DNA of 64,000 bases from Alkalibacterium subtropicum (lineage in GTDB: Bacteria > Bacillota > Bacilli > Lactobacillales > Carnobacteriaceae_A). The translations under genes and the position numbers were made by a program. The stretch lies in contig NZ_FOLT01000004.1 in NCBI RefSeq assembly GCF_900112455.1, positions 62,001 to 126,000 of the forward strand, given 5' to 3'. Of the stretch, positions 16,730-26,229 are shown one piece after another. The notes under the pieces were generated by a model. The model saw only the letters and a program-made list of their open reading frames with translations. It made no database searches and was not told the DNA's origin. The first letter of the stretch is position 1, and every line of letters begins with the position of its first letter.

Positions 16730-17689
16730 CTAGCTGCTGTACTTTATTCCTTTATAAAGAGAAGCTAAAGCTTCAATTAGGGTGACGATAATTATGATTA
16801 CAATGGTAAAAACAAGCGACCTTTCAAAGGAGAGCGGCATGAACTCTTCGAATCGCTCAATGAACTGACTGTGCCAGATATCCATATAATAGATGATGTA
16901 AATGGAAATGGCTGCTGAAATGATATTCAATATCGAAGTGAGGCCAGCTACGGTTATCGTCCATCTGCCCTTGATCAGCTTGATCAGTTCGACTGTTATA
17001 TTAAGGATGAAAATAAAGAAAATAAGGAATTCAAATAAGCTGACTGCCTCTACATCAAGAAGAGGGATGAAACCATACTCTCCACCTGACCTGTAGTATA
17101 TCCCGATCCTATCTCTTAAGAAGAAAAACAACAAGAGGAACAGGGTGGTAAATACGATGGAAAAGACTGACTCTACTCTTGATATCCGGTCCTTTCCCTT
17201 AGGTAAAGAAGGTAACTTAGAGGGATCCCACTCTTCCTGCTCTTTACCCGGCTCGACGGATACGTCATTGTATTCCAATAGTACAAAAATACCCGTTACC
17301 CAAACGACTCCTTGCAGCACTGCAGAAAAAAGAGTAACAAGATAGCCGCTGATCACTTCTACGAAGCTTTCAGTGGAAAACAATACAGCCAGTCCAGATA
17401 CAACTGAAATACCTATGATGATGGACAGCACAACGATTTTCAGAACAAACAGATACTTGTAGAAGTATTTGGGACCGATTAGATACCTTTCTCTTCCTCT
17501 GAAACGGTCTGCCATTTTTCTTGGATTACCGAGTTCTCTTAACACTTTATCGATTCTTTCCTCTTCTGATAACGTCTTATCTGCTTTGTCAAGACGGTAG
17601 TTGATCAGTACTCTTAATTCTTCAGCCGTTTCTTTCCTGGATTTTTCCGGAAGCTCTCGCGTCACTGCATAGATATATCTTTCGATCAT
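16730..17689 (-). CDS. HAAS-domain membrane protein
   Basis: A 319-residue protein. The first 75 residues form a helical cytosolic HAAS-like domain (MIERYIYAVTRELPEKSRKETAEELRVLI, ELGNPRKMADRFR). Six to seven membrane helices follow, with two acidic loops. HAAS modules usually sit beside PadR-type regulators and modulate membrane signalling, yet no PadR gene is visible here. The preceding TspO-like gene on the same strand ends its neighbour region 22 nt away (17712), so these two genes are likely co-transcribed with the TspO-like gene first. Specific function unknown. Confidence 0.75.
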   Translation of the reverse strand: MIERYIYAVTRELPEKSRKETAEELRVLINYRLDKADKTLSEEERIDKVLRELGNPRKMADRFRGRERYLIGPKYFYKYLFVLKIVVLSIIIGISVVSGLAVLFSTESFVEVISGYLVTLFSAVLQGVVWVTGIFVLLEYNDVSVEPGKEQEEWDPSKLPSLPKGKDRISRVESVFSIVFTTLFLLLFFFLRDRIGIYYRSGGEYGFIPLLDVEAVSLFEFLIFFIFILNITVELIKLIKGRWTITVAGLTSILNIISAAISIYIIYYMDIWHSQFIERFEEFMPLSFERSLVFTIVIIIIVTLIEALASLYKGIKYSS

Positions 17690-17711
17690 CTTTCCCCGCT
17701 CCTCAGTTTAG

Positions 17712-18512
17712 TTATACGTCATCCTTTTCAAGATGACGGGGCATGATTTTATAGTGATTTTTATAAAACTGGATCGCTGCCAAACCGATCAGCAGAACGA
17801 TCCCGATCAAGGCTGTGTATTGGAGTGCAGTATAATCGCCCTGATAGCCTTCCGGGGAAATCAGCTTGTTGTAGATGCCAAAATAAGCCCAGGCGATCGG
17901 GATCGGGAAGATGGCGTTTTCCGTATTGAATAAAACAAAAGCCGTCAACCCCACTGCAATTAGAAGAACGGTTACAGCCCAAATTTCTTCAGCTATCCCA
18001 AAGCCATTCCATTCGATTTTAACAAGCCAGGCCGAGATATTCACAACGGTCGCTATAAAAAGCCAGCCTGAGTACAATCCGAACGTAAGGGGCAGCAGCC
18101 AGCGTCTTTTCGTCTGGATTTTACCCACCCTCTTTACAATCAGAACCATAACGATCAAAAAGGCAAAAATGAAGAGGGTCGATAAGCCGATCAGGATGTA
18201 AGAAAAAGTTATGATCCAGATAATATTCAAAAAGCACGACAGCCAGAAAAGATAGTTGATTTCCTCTATCGCCTCTTCATAGTAAGCATCATTATATCTG
18301 ATAAGCATGAGAATGATGGAAATGATCAGAAAGGTGTAAATCACACTCCATATACTGAAGGTCGACGGTGCCGGAGTGATCAGCGTCGGATACATATCTG
18401 ATACTTCCTGCTGGGACATATCATTGATCCAACCGAAAGCACCCATGGCATTGACGATCAAAGTTAAAGCTAACAAACCGGCACTTATCCATGCTTTAGT
18501 CTTCGTTTTCAT
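17712..18512 (-). CDS. TspO/MBR-related membrane protein (tryptophan-rich sensory type)
   Basis: A 266-residue protein with about eight hydrophobic helices. The stretch TPAPSTFSIWSVIYTFLIISI (from about residue 43) is the conserved P-x-x-x-F-S-I-W opening seen in the long TspO-related proteins of Bacilli, and LYSGWLFIATVVNISAW and AIPFPIAWAYFGIY-like segments follow. True TspO proteins are about 160 residues; this longer form is a distant relative whose ligand is unknown. AAGGAGGAG sits six bases before the ATG. It is probably first in an operon with the HAAS-domain gene. Confidence 0.65.
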   Translation of the reverse strand: MKTKTKAWISAGLLALTLIVNAMGAFGWINDMSQQEVSDMYPTLITPAPSTFSIWSVIYTFLIISIILMLIRYNDAYYEEAIEEINYLFWLSCFLNIIWIITFSYILIGLSTLFIFAFLIVMVLIVKRVGKIQTKRRWLLPLTFGLYSGWLFIATVVNISAWLVKIEWNGFGIAEEIWAVTVLLIAVGLTAFVLFNTENAIFPIPIAWAYFGIYNKLISPEGYQGDYTALQYTALIGIVLLIGLAAIQFYKNHYKIMPRHLEKDDV

Positions 18513-18807
18513 TGTTTCTCCTCCTTATATGTTTTATTCATCCATTCTTGTCCCCAACACATTTTATACTCTTTTTTTATAAGTGATCAGTCATAGATAT
18601 CGGCACCTGAACAATTCAAAAAAAACACTCATTCACTTTCCTTTCGTGTCAATCTCATTATATCAAAACATTTAAGTAATCGCTCTCAATACAGTCGATA
18701 GTTTTCACCTTCTCCATCGACAATACAAAAGAGTTCCCCTGACTTTATTTTTTCTTTCAACTTTTAGAAATAATCAGTATCTCATTTTAAAAACAAAAAA
18801 CTGATTT

Positions 18808-18850
18808 TTAAAAAAACACAACCAGTATGAGCACTAAATCATGCTGGTTG
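18808..18850 (-). terminator. Intrinsic terminator after the 18875-19372 gene
   Basis: A 12-bp stem with one mismatch, CAACCAGTATGA (18819-18830) with TCATGCTGGTTG (18839-18850), followed on the minus strand by TGTTTTTTT. It is the main feature of the 18513-18874 gap; an extended -10 motif (TGATATAAT, minus strand, near 18660) is also visible upstream of the TspO-like gene. Confidence 0.88.
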
Positions 18851-18874
18851 CGTTGATTTTGATAATTAAATGAT

Positions 18875-19372
18875 TTAATCACTATTTAAAAAATCATTCT
18901 CGATAACCTCTTTAAAGCGTTTGATCCCTTTCTCGATTTGTTGGGTCAGTTCAGTCAGCTGATCAAAATCAGGATCCTCAACTAGAGCGGACTCTATAAC
19001 CGCCGACATCCCTGTTTCATCACTGGTCAATCTGTAGTCTCCCATTGGATATGATTTGAATTTCTCGTGATAAGCTGACATGACTTTTCTGTTTCTTCCA
19101 GACAGCCAGACCTGGAACTCTGTCTTCTCGTGAATGAAGACCACCATGTACTTCAAGTCTTTTGCCTTTGTAAGTTCAGTGGTAAATGAGAAAAACGTCA
19201 GATCTAGATAACCCGGGTAAAGATTTGCCGATACGTTATAGTCTGGGTGATTTTCTTTAAGGTGTGTGCGTAACTCTTTCATGAACTGCATTAATCCTTT
19301 ATAGGCTTCCTGTAACTCTGTTTCTTTTATCAGCTTTCCGTACGCGATCATACTTTCATTAAGAGAGGCCAT
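18875..19372 (-). CDS. DUF7000-like cytosolic protein
   Basis: A 165-residue soluble protein. The start is placed at the ATG at 19372 because AGGAAGGGGA lies seven to eight bases before it; an ATG 24 bases upstream lacks such a site. The central block (AYKGLMQFMKELRTHLKENHPDYNVSANLYPGYLDLTFFSFT, KYMVVFIHEKTEFQVWLSGRNRKV) is what I recall of the DUF7000 family, found widely in Firmicutes with no known role. No catalytic residues stand out. It is 20-odd nt downstream of the lipoprotein gene on the same strand and may be in one transcript with it. Confidence 0.7.
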   Translation of the reverse strand: MASLNESMIAYGKLIKETELQEAYKGLMQFMKELRTHLKENHPDYNVSANLYPGYLDLTFFSFTTELTKAKDLKYMVVFIHEKTEFQVWLSGRNRKVMSAYHEKFKSYPMGDYRLTSDETGMSAVIESALVEDPDFDQLTELTQQIEKGIKRFKEVIENDFLNSD

Positions 19373-19416
19373 ACTACTTTCCCCTTCCTGTAGCATTTAC
19401 AGTGGCTTCAGTCAGA

Positions 19417-20727
19417 TTACTGATAAATGACAAGATTCGGTTCAGGATCCAGATTCAACACTTCTTCAGGTGTCATGAGCGGGTTATCGTAGTGAACACC
19501 AGGGTCATCTGAGTAGTGATACCATAGCTTGAATCCCTTGTATGGAATAGGCGAGGCTTCAGTAACTCGCTTATGCGTGGCTTTCTTTCCGTCGGGAGAT
19601 CCCCAGCCTGAAGTGTTGTGCACCACCAGGACGGATTCATAATCAGTAGATACGGCTTCAACATCATGGATCATCTTCTCGACAAACTGATGGAACACGA
19701 ACTGTCTGGTCCCCGGTATGTCATTGGATTCGATATAGTCCTTCATGATTTCCTGTACTTCATTGATCTCCTGTCCCGTAATGTGGCCAACCTCCTGCAT
19801 CGGTCTTTCAGTCCGCCATTCCGGATCGAGTGCGAGATGGACATTCGGGTATCTCAGAAATGACAGAATTTCATTTATGGCATAGGTCGGATGATGACTG
19901 CCCATCTGGTGGTCGATATAGACCAGCACGCCTTGTTCGTAAGCTGCCTCAATATAAGACATGACGAGGTCATGATTCATTCTTAGAACCACTCCGCCTG
20001 GCTGAACCGTTCCATATACGAGATAAATGGCAGGAATAGCCCCTTTATCCTCATCAGCCTCATCATAGGTTTCCGTCGTTTCCTTCAAGAGATCGATCAG
20101 TTCCTCTACCGGATGACGGCCGACGATTCCCATGACCTCAGAGTTAGGGTGCCCATAGTATGCAACGACACGGTTATCCTCAAAAAGTGTCGGAGAGGTA
20201 AAAAAGTCATTCAGTTCTTCATCATCGAATGAAGTGGATGAATGAAGTTCATTCATATCACTGACGGTGTAGTCTGACGAGACCCATCCCTCATTCATAC
20301 TCGAGTTATGATGACTGATTTGATACCATGTTGTCTCATTTTCTTCTCTTTCATCGATCACTTTTACTTCGTTTCCTTGGATCAAGCGTCCGAGCGTTTC
20401 ACTTTCTTCGCTGCTGGCTGCTTTAACATTCGCACCGTCATCGCTGATGTAGACATTGTTTTCCTGATTGCCAAAGACCGATATTGATTCTTCCTCCTCT
20501 TCTTCAGGTTCTTCAGACTGTTCTGCTACTTCATTCGATTCTTCAGTCTGCTCACCTTCCGCTTCATCCTCTGCCTGATTCTCATCCTGCTCCTCGTTAC
20601 TTGCCCCTTCTTCCTGCTGGGTATCCGGGACAACATCCTGTGAGCCAGCCTGATCCATACATCCCGATAAACCAATCACCGATACCGTCAGAATGACTGT
20701 CCATATTAAGTACCTTCTCTTTAACAT
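19417..20727 (-). CDS. Lipoprotein with SH3-like domain and unassigned C-terminal barrel-like domain
   Basis: A 436-residue secreted protein. The signal ends in the lipobox LSGC (C23). A very acidic, Glu/Gln-rich linker spans about residues 33-84. An SH3-like domain follows (about 88-155: VYISDDGANVKAASSEESETLGRLIQGNEVKV, WYQISHH, EGWVSSDY), the type that binds cell wall. The last 270 residues (VVAYYGHP, IYLVYGTVQPGG, YIDHQMGSHHP, VHLALDPEWRT, SVLVVHN) alternate strands and helices like a TIM barrel, with conserved-looking Asp, His and Glu. That suggests a cell-wall-anchored hydrolase, but I do not recognise the family. The start at 20727 gives a complete signal peptide. Confidence 0.75.
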   Translation of the reverse strand: MLKRRYLIWTVILTVSVIGLSGCMDQAGSQDVVPDTQQEEGASNEEQDENQAEDEAEGEQTEESNEVAEQSEEPEEEEEESISVFGNQENNVYISDDGANVKAASSEESETLGRLIQGNEVKVIDEREENETTWYQISHHNSSMNEGWVSSDYTVSDMNELHSSTSFDDEELNDFFTSPTLFEDNRVVAYYGHPNSEVMGIVGRHPVEELIDLLKETTETYDEADEDKGAIPAIYLVYGTVQPGGVVLRMNHDLVMSYIEAAYEQGVLVYIDHQMGSHHPTYAINEILSFLRYPNVHLALDPEWRTERPMQEVGHITGQEINEVQEIMKDYIESNDIPGTRQFVFHQFVEKMIHDVEAVSTDYESVLVVHNTSGWGSPDGKKATHKRVTEASPIPYKGFKLWYHYSDDPGVHYDNPLMTPEEVLNLDPEPNLVIYQ

Positions 20728-20774
20728 TTAATAACCCCTTTCCATCCGTACATTTAAAAATTTCAATTCTCAGT

Positions 20775-21368
20775 TCAGTACCCGACCCGTTCGTCGAATC
20801 GGCTTTTGGCTTCCTCTTTTATGACTATGAAGCGACCAATGAAAGCAAAGAGTATTAAGAGCCCCCCTGTTAGCCATCCGCCGAGGCTAAATAATGCTGG
20901 TCCAAACAGCGCTAGTGTTACTCCGCCTAAAATGAGCAGGATTCCCAGAAAACCGTACAGTTTCATTCCATAGAGAGTCATAAACGGTAAATAATGTGCT
21001 CCTACAATGATCATAACCGCTGGAAAGAACCAAAGTTGTCTCTCGAGGATGACAGCCCCGACCAGCAGAAAATCGATAGGTACTATGAAAGCTATTTGCG
21101 ATCCGAGTGCCCAGAGACGATTTTCATCACTCACTTTTGCACGTCTTCCCAATATGCGTAAAGTCAGTTGTGTCAATGGAAAGATGAACATCGATCCAAA
21201 GAACAGAACAATCATGCCGTGCACAGGAGACCTGTATACACTGAACCAGGATGCTGTCAACCATATCAGACCCGATACCAGTTGTCCGGCAAACCCTCCT
21301 AAAAAGGCAGACCGCATTTCCGTTTGAGCCTCGCTTAATGTCAGACACTCTTTCTTCTTAGTCACCAA
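20775..21368 (-). CDS. Small polytopic membrane protein (DUF7010-like)
   Basis: A 197-residue protein with about six membrane helices and a short basic N-terminus (MVTKKKECLTLSEAQTEMRSAFLGGFAGQ). FFGSMFIFPLTQLTLRILGRRAKV is the most characteristic stretch and reminds me of DUF7010 proteins. Function is unknown and no motif suggests transport or enzyme activity. The start is a TTG (21368) or the GTG right after it, both served by GGAGGG six to nine bases upstream. It lies about 45 nt upstream of the acidic lipoprotein gene and the two may be co-transcribed. Confidence 0.7.
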   Translation of the reverse strand: MVTKKKECLTLSEAQTEMRSAFLGGFAGQLVSGLIWLTASWFSVYRSPVHGMIVLFFGSMFIFPLTQLTLRILGRRAKVSDENRLWALGSQIAFIVPIDFLLVGAVILERQLWFFPAVMIIVGAHYLPFMTLYGMKLYGFLGILLILGGVTLALFGPALFSLGGWLTGGLLILFAFIGRFIVIKEEAKSRFDERVGY

Positions 21369-21412
21369 TCTCTACCCTCCTGACCGTTTACCGGGCTCAA
21401 CTTTTTTCATCA

Positions 21413-22402
21413 TCAGTCCTGTTCTCCCCCTTCATACCTATCCTTTTCCTGAGGATACACAAGCCCCATCTGTCTGCGGCATTCATCAAGCAAGCCCATC
21501 ACTTCGATCGTGCTTTTGGCGGAAATTTTCTCACCTGTTTTTCGTCCGGATCTGATCTCCCCGGCAACATTGGAGAACTGCTTGCCGTACAAAAGATCAT
21601 TTACTTCAAACGTTTCATCCTTATCTTCTGTTTTAAGCATGGCTGCTTGTGCCGAATTGAATTTAGGTACGTATATCGAACCTTTCGATCCCTTTATCTC
21701 GAAGTAATTACCTCCCTCTTTTTCCATGGAGACAAACAGGATGGCTTTGAACCCAGGATAATCAAAAGTAATCGTTTCGCTGTAATCGACCTCTTCCATT
21801 CTTGCTTCACACTCTATGCTTTCCGGAAGTCCAAACAGCTCGTAACAGTATCTCACATTATAGACACCGAGATCCATCAGAGCTCCGCCCAACATGGAGG
21901 GTGTTGTCAGTCTTGGGTTCGTTGAGTTATTTACTAGAGGGACTTCAAACGCACAGCTGACGGATTCTATGTCTCCCACAGCTCCAGATTGCACCCACTC
22001 CTTGACTTTTAGAGCAGTGTCGTTGTGCCATGTCCACATCGCTTCCGAAACATACACGCCTTTTTCTTCCGCAAAATCAAATACCTCTTTTGTCACTTCT
22101 TCATTTACCGCAAATGGTTTTTCACAGAGTACCGGCTTGCCGTTTTCAATGGAAAGTCGGGTATATTTTTCATGCATATCGTTATTCACATTGATGTACA
22201 CCCCTTCTACACCTTGAGCATTGATTGCTTCTTCGGGCGTGTCATAAACGGTTCCGCCGAAATCTTCAGCAAAAGCTTCAGCCTTTGACTGTGTCCGATT
22301 CCAGACTGCTACGATTTCATTATCCTCTGTCTGCACTAATTCTTTTGCTGTTGTACGGGCGATCGATCCGCACCCAATGTAAGCCCATCCAAATTTCTTC
22401 AT
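21413..22402 (-). CDS. Gfo/Idh/MocA family oxidoreductase
   Basis: A 329-residue NAD(P)-dependent dehydrogenase. The Rossmann start IGCGSIARTTAKEL lies at about residues 8-21, CEKPFAVN (about 95-102) holds the E-K-P signature with the catalytic lysine, and GGALMDLGVYNVRYC (about 170-184) carries the substrate-binding Asp and Tyr. These enzymes oxidise or reduce sugars, inositols or dihydrodiols; the substrate cannot be read from the sequence. CGGAGG precedes the ATG. It is monocistronic or leads into the membrane protein gene 44 nt downstream. Confidence 0.9.
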   Translation of the reverse strand: MKKFGWAYIGCGSIARTTAKELVQTEDNEIVAVWNRTQSKAEAFAEDFGGTVYDTPEEAINAQGVEGVYINVNNDMHEKYTRLSIENGKPVLCEKPFAVNEEVTKEVFDFAEEKGVYVSEAMWTWHNDTALKVKEWVQSGAVGDIESVSCAFEVPLVNNSTNPRLTTPSMLGGALMDLGVYNVRYCYELFGLPESIECEARMEEVDYSETITFDYPGFKAILFVSMEKEGGNYFEIKGSKGSIYVPKFNSAQAAMLKTEDKDETFEVNDLLYGKQFSNVAGEIRSGRKTGEKISAKSTIEVMGLLDECRRQMGLVYPQEKDRYEGGEQD

Positions 22403-22598
22403 AATATACCTCCGTTAAAATTTTTACTCACTAAACATGCTTACTACCATTATAAACAGGAATCCGAAAAAAAGATATCAAGAACGGATAACCAATTTAT
22501 CCCCTATGGTTTCAATAATTTAAATACTTGTGATATTCTAAAACCAGCTTACTCAAAGCGTTTATCAAAATATTATACTTTAAGGAGTGAGATCGAAT

Positions 22599-22862
22599 AT
22601 GGATTTAAGATTCGTTGGAGTAGTCATAGGCATATCCCTTGTCGTGGCATTTATCGCTTACTTTATACAGAAGAAAACTGCTGTGTCCAGAAAAGCCTTG
22701 TACATTACATTCGGAAGTTTATTTATCATCACGCTCATCACTTTGACTGCCAGCTACTTTATCGGTGGGTGGACAGGTCTAGGTCTGGGTATATGGAGTA
22801 TATATATAGGCGCACCCTCGCTGACAACCGTTCTGTTACTCAAATTAACCGAAACCAATTAA
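22599..22862 (+). CDS. YesK-like small membrane protein
   Basis: An 87-residue protein with three hydrophobic helices. The start is taken as the ATG at 22599, with AAGGAGTGA ending eight bases before it; a GTG four codons earlier would place the ribosome binding site inside the gene. The segment SYFIGGWTGLGLGIWSIYIGAPSL resembles the conserved G-x-W-x-G-x-G-x-G part of YesK-family proteins of Bacillus, whose role is unknown. It has its own strong terminator (22928) and is one of the few plus-strand genes here. Confidence 0.7.
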   Translation: MDLRFVGVVIGISLVVAFIAYFIQKKTAVSRKALYITFGSLFIITLITLTASYFIGGWTGLGLGIWSIYIGAPSLTTVLLLKLTETN

Positions 22863-22927
22863 TCATCTCCATTACTGAGTAATTACCTATCTGTTGCCAT
22901 CCATAATCTAAATTAGGATCTTCATCG

Positions 22928-22977
22928 ATCGTATCAGTGTTTTTGTTTTATCAACTGATACGATTTTTTTATTTTTC
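22928..22977 (+). terminator. Intrinsic terminator after the YesK-like gene
   Basis: Ten-base perfect arms, ATCGTATCAG (22928-22937) with CTGATACGAT (22955-22964), followed by a run of seven T and ATTTTT. Confidence 0.9.
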
Positions 22978-23153
22978 TCTGGAGATCCTTTTCCACTTAT
23001 ACAGCAGCGAACACCAGCAATCTCCCGTCAAGAGAGAAGATGTAACTTTATCTACCCTTTATTACTATTTATCTAACCATTATCTCTTTCAAATTTCCAA
23101 TGTAGTACAAAGATTCATTATATGATAATATATCATATAAAGGAGGCGCTTTC

Positions 23154-25187
23154 ATGAATCGCATCAACAATAGTATACGGCAGATAACCTTTTATACCCT
23201 CTCATTGGTGTGGATGGAAGGGATATTAAGACTTAACGTTAACGGATACAGCAATTTCTTATCATTCAATCTATTTATTTCCTTTCTGTTCTCACTTATT
23301 CCAGCATTACTATTCTTTTTACTTACCACTTTGTTCAGAAAAAGAGTTAGTCAGATGCTGTCAGCTGTTTTTCTAGGTCTGACAGGTTTACTTTTTTCTT
23401 CTCAATTCATCTATTTTCAGTTTTTCAGAACCTTTTACAGCTTCTATTCAGCCGGTAATGCTTCTCAGATATTAGAGTTCCGACGCGACATATGGATGAT
23501 AATATCGAATAATATTTTCTGGCTGATCCTGTTTTTCTTACCCTCCCTTTTCATTTTATTTATGGGCAGAAAGTTGTTCAGTTTTGATAGAATAAATGGT
23601 CTTTACCGAGGATTTGTCCTCGGTTTGATAATTATTTTTCACTTAACAGGACTATCTGCTATCTGGTTAAGTGGCAGAGATATGAACTCGGCTTATGATC
23701 TCTATTTTCAGACCCGTGACCCTATTCTTTCCGTTGACAGACTAGGGATGATAACGACGATGCGTTTAGATTTCCAAAGGTTAACTACAGGCTGGTCGCC
23801 GACTCAACGGGCACCAGAGATGCCTGACTCTGATCCGGAACCCTTAAAAGAACCTGAGATTAAGAAAAACGTACTACAGGTCTCGAATAACGAACCGGGC
23901 AAAACAGACAGGAAAGAAGAGAGTGTCGAGAAGCAGCCTGAAAAGGAAATAGAATACAATACTTTGGATATCGATTTTGAAAAACTCATGTCAAGTGAAA
24001 CCAACGAAACGATCAGACAGATGCATCAGTATTTTTCCAGAGTTGAACCAACAGCCAAAAATGACTATACCGGAAAATTCGAAGGCTATAATCTGATTTT
24101 CATCACCGCTGAAAGTTTTGCCCCTTACACTGTGGATGAGGAACTTACTCCCACGCTATATAAAATGATGCATGAAGGATACAATTTCACTGATTTCTAT
24201 GTGCCCCTTTGGGATGTCAGCTCCTCAGATGGGGAATATGTTTCAATGACCAGTCTTGTACCCAAAAGCGGGATCTGGAGTTTTTCTGCATCAGCTGATA
24301 TAAAGCTTCCATTTGTCATGGGAAATAAATTAAAAGAAAACGGGTACCATACTGCAGCCTTTCATAACCATAGTTATACTTATTACAATCGGGATGCTTC
24401 TCACCCCAATATGGGCTATAAATATACAGGTATCGGAAACGGGCTTGACATCCAAGGCGGATGGCCGAGATCGGACCTGGAGATGATGGAAGCCTCCGTT
24501 CCTGAATATATCGATGATGAACCTTTCCATGTTTACTACATCACTGTCAGTGGACATATGCAGTATTCTTTTGCAGGAAACAATATCGCTTATAAAAACA
24601 AAGAATATGTCAAGGATCTGCCTTATTCAGATCAGGCCCAGGCTTACCTGGCCACCCAAATCGAACTGGATAAAGCTTTGGAGAATCTGCTCAGCCAGCT
24701 GGATGAGAAAGGTATTGCCGATAAAACGTTAATTGCCTTAACAACGGATCATTATCCTTATGGTCTGGACAACAGCACGATAGACGAGCTTGCCGGGCAT
24801 GAGGTAGAGAAGGATTTTGAACGCCATAAAAGCTCCCTGCTCCTTTATACTAAGGGTATGGATCCTGTTACGATAGATAAACCAAGTTCAAATCTCGACA
24901 TCGTGCCTACACTTTATAATCTGCTCGGGATAGACTATGATTCCAGATTGTTTATGGGGTCAGATATCTTTTCTGATGCCCGCCCCCTTGTCATGTTCAG
25001 AAATAAAAGCTTCATCACTGACAAAGTCAAATACAATGCAGCTACAAAAGAATTTGTACCCAGAGAAACAGACAGCAAAGAAAATTACGACGAGTATATC
25101 GATGCCATATCTCTGTTGATCGAAAACAAATTCTATTACTCAGTCAAAATCCTTGAAACAGATTACTATAAAACTTTACCGTACTGA
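23154..25187 (+). CDS. LtaS-like phosphoglycerol transferase / sulfatase-family protein
   Basis: A 677-residue membrane enzyme. Five helices occupy about residues 8-175, a charged linker follows (about 220-275, Glu/Lys rich), and a sulfatase-fold extracellular domain fills about 310-610. Metal ligands of lipoteichoic acid synthases are visible: E320 in ITAESF, then S-S-S-D-G-E with S357 where LtaS has its catalytic Thr, and D532-H533 in TTDHYPYG. The HNHSYTYYNRD and VSGHMQYS histidines also match the family. It probably moves glycerol phosphate onto a glycolipid or wall polymer outside the cell. The Ser nucleophile and longer linker suggest a paralogue rather than the main LtaS. AAAGGAGG gives a very strong start; it is monocistronic. 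Confidence 0.88.
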   Translation: MNRINNSIRQITFYTLSLVWMEGILRLNVNGYSNFLSFNLFISFLFSLIPALLFFLLTTLFRKRVSQMLSAVFLGLTGLLFSSQFIYFQFFRTFYSFYSAGNASQILEFRRDIWMIISNNIFWLILFFLPSLFILFMGRKLFSFDRINGLYRGFVLGLIIIFHLTGLSAIWLSGRDMNSAYDLYFQTRDPILSVDRLGMITTMRLDFQRLTTGWSPTQRAPEMPDSDPEPLKEPEIKKNVLQVSNNEPGKTDRKEESVEKQPEKEIEYNTLDIDFEKLMSSETNETIRQMHQYFSRVEPTAKNDYTGKFEGYNLIFITAESFAPYTVDEELTPTLYKMMHEGYNFTDFYVPLWDVSSSDGEYVSMTSLVPKSGIWSFSASADIKLPFVMGNKLKENGYHTAAFHNHSYTYYNRDASHPNMGYKYTGIGNGLDIQGGWPRSDLEMMEASVPEYIDDEPFHVYYITVSGHMQYSFAGNNIAYKNKEYVKDLPYSDQAQAYLATQIELDKALENLLSQLDEKGIADKTLIALTTDHYPYGLDNSTIDELAGHEVEKDFERHKSSLLLYTKGMDPVTIDKPSSNLDIVPTLYNLLGIDYDSRLFMGSDIFSDARPLVMFRNKSFITDKVKYNAATKEFVPRETDSKENYDEYIDAISLLIENKFYYSVKILETDYYKTLPY

Positions 25188-25249
25188 AGTATTGATTTCT
25201 GCCAATATCTATTATTAACAGCAGAGTGATGGTAAAATTTGAAAAAGCT

Positions 25250-25304
25250 GAAAACACCGTTAAACAGAGGAAGTAATCCTCTATTTGACGGTGTTTTCTT
25301 TGTT
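25250..25304 (+). terminator. Intrinsic terminator after the LtaS-like gene
   Basis: A long stem of about 20 bp with two mismatches (25250-25271 with 25277-25298) around a 5-nt loop, followed by TTTGTTCTTTT. The remaining gap to 25470 holds nothing I recognise. Confidence 0.88.
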
Positions 25305-25470
25305 CTTTTAAATTGATACTGAAATAGAGTCCCGAACCAGCTCTTTTAGTTATATAATCATTCCCTGATCGCCTCTAGCGGGTGGGACCATCCGTTGAAT
25401 TTTACCACAACGCAACTGGTCTGGGCATCGCATGTAGTGGCTGCTCAAATAATAATCAGAGACTATTTTC

Positions 25471-26229
25471 TTATTCAAATTGCAGCTGGAAATAATCCGG
25501 TACGATTTTCGGCATTTGTCTGTCTAAGAGATGCAGGACCAGTTTTGAGACAAGCACACCCGGTCCAAGCGCCTGACCGACACTGATCGTAGGGATCGAA
25601 CGGTTCTCGACCCAGCCGGCGATATTCTCTTCCGTTGCGTAATCAGGAAGGTTTTGGCTGTAAGCAGAAGGTGGAAAAGTCTTACCTTGCAGCTCCTCGA
25701 TCGTTATGTCTTCAGGTATATTTGTATAGTCTTCTAGAGTCAGCCCTTTAGGATCAAACGTCAGAACTGATGTCCCGAACCCTAAGGCGACCGCAGTGGT
25801 GATGAATAAGTCTTTCTGTCTGGCGGCACGGTGAAGGGCGACAGATTCCGGAAAAGCAAAATAATCGATCGCATCAATGACGTAATCAGCCCCGTCTAAA
25901 AATGAGGCTACATTTGTCTCAGTGACTCCATCGTTATAACACACGATCTCCATATTGGGATTGATTGTCAGTAAATGGTTTTTTAATGCCTCCGCTTTTC
26001 TCTGGCCTACAGTTAAGTGCGTCGCAGCACACTGGCGGTTGATGTTAGAGACATCAAAGGTATCAGGATCTGCCAGAATCAGTTTCCCTATGCCCATTCG
26101 TGCAAGGAGTTCTGCTGAAAAGCCTCCGATACAGCCGCATCCTGCAACAGCGATCGCTGTATTATGTAGTTTCTGTACTTCCTCTTCTGACATAATGCCT
26201 AAATTTCGAATAAATTGTTCTTTGACCAT
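25471..26229 (-). CDS. ThiF/MoeB/HesA-like E1 adenylyltransferase
   Basis: A 252-residue protein of the E1-like superfamily, which adenylates a C-terminal carboxylate or a small acid. Residues 28-38 (VAGCGCIGGFS) form the ATP-binding glycine loop, ADPDTFDVSNINRQCAA holds the D-x-F-x-x-S-N-x-N-R-Q signature, and KAEALKNHLLTINPNMEI and DYVIDAIDYF follow as expected. The usual zinc-binding CxxC pairs of MoeB are absent, which fits the HesA-type group acting on non-ubiquitin substrates. The gene overlaps the upstream acyltransferase by one base (TAATG), so the products surely work together. The role is unknown; thiamin or molybdopterin genes are not nearby. Confidence 0.87.
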   Translation of the reverse strand: MVKEQFIRNLGIMSEEEVQKLHNTAIAVAGCGCIGGFSAELLARMGIGKLILADPDTFDVSNINRQCAATHLTVGQRKAEALKNHLLTINPNMEIVCYNDGVTETNVASFLDGADYVIDAIDYFAFPESVALHRAARQKDLFITTAVALGFGTSVLTFDPKGLTLEDYTNIPEDITIEELQGKTFPPSAYSQNLPDYATEENIAGWVENRSIPTISVGQALGPGVLVSKLVLHLLDRQMPKIVPDYFQLQFE

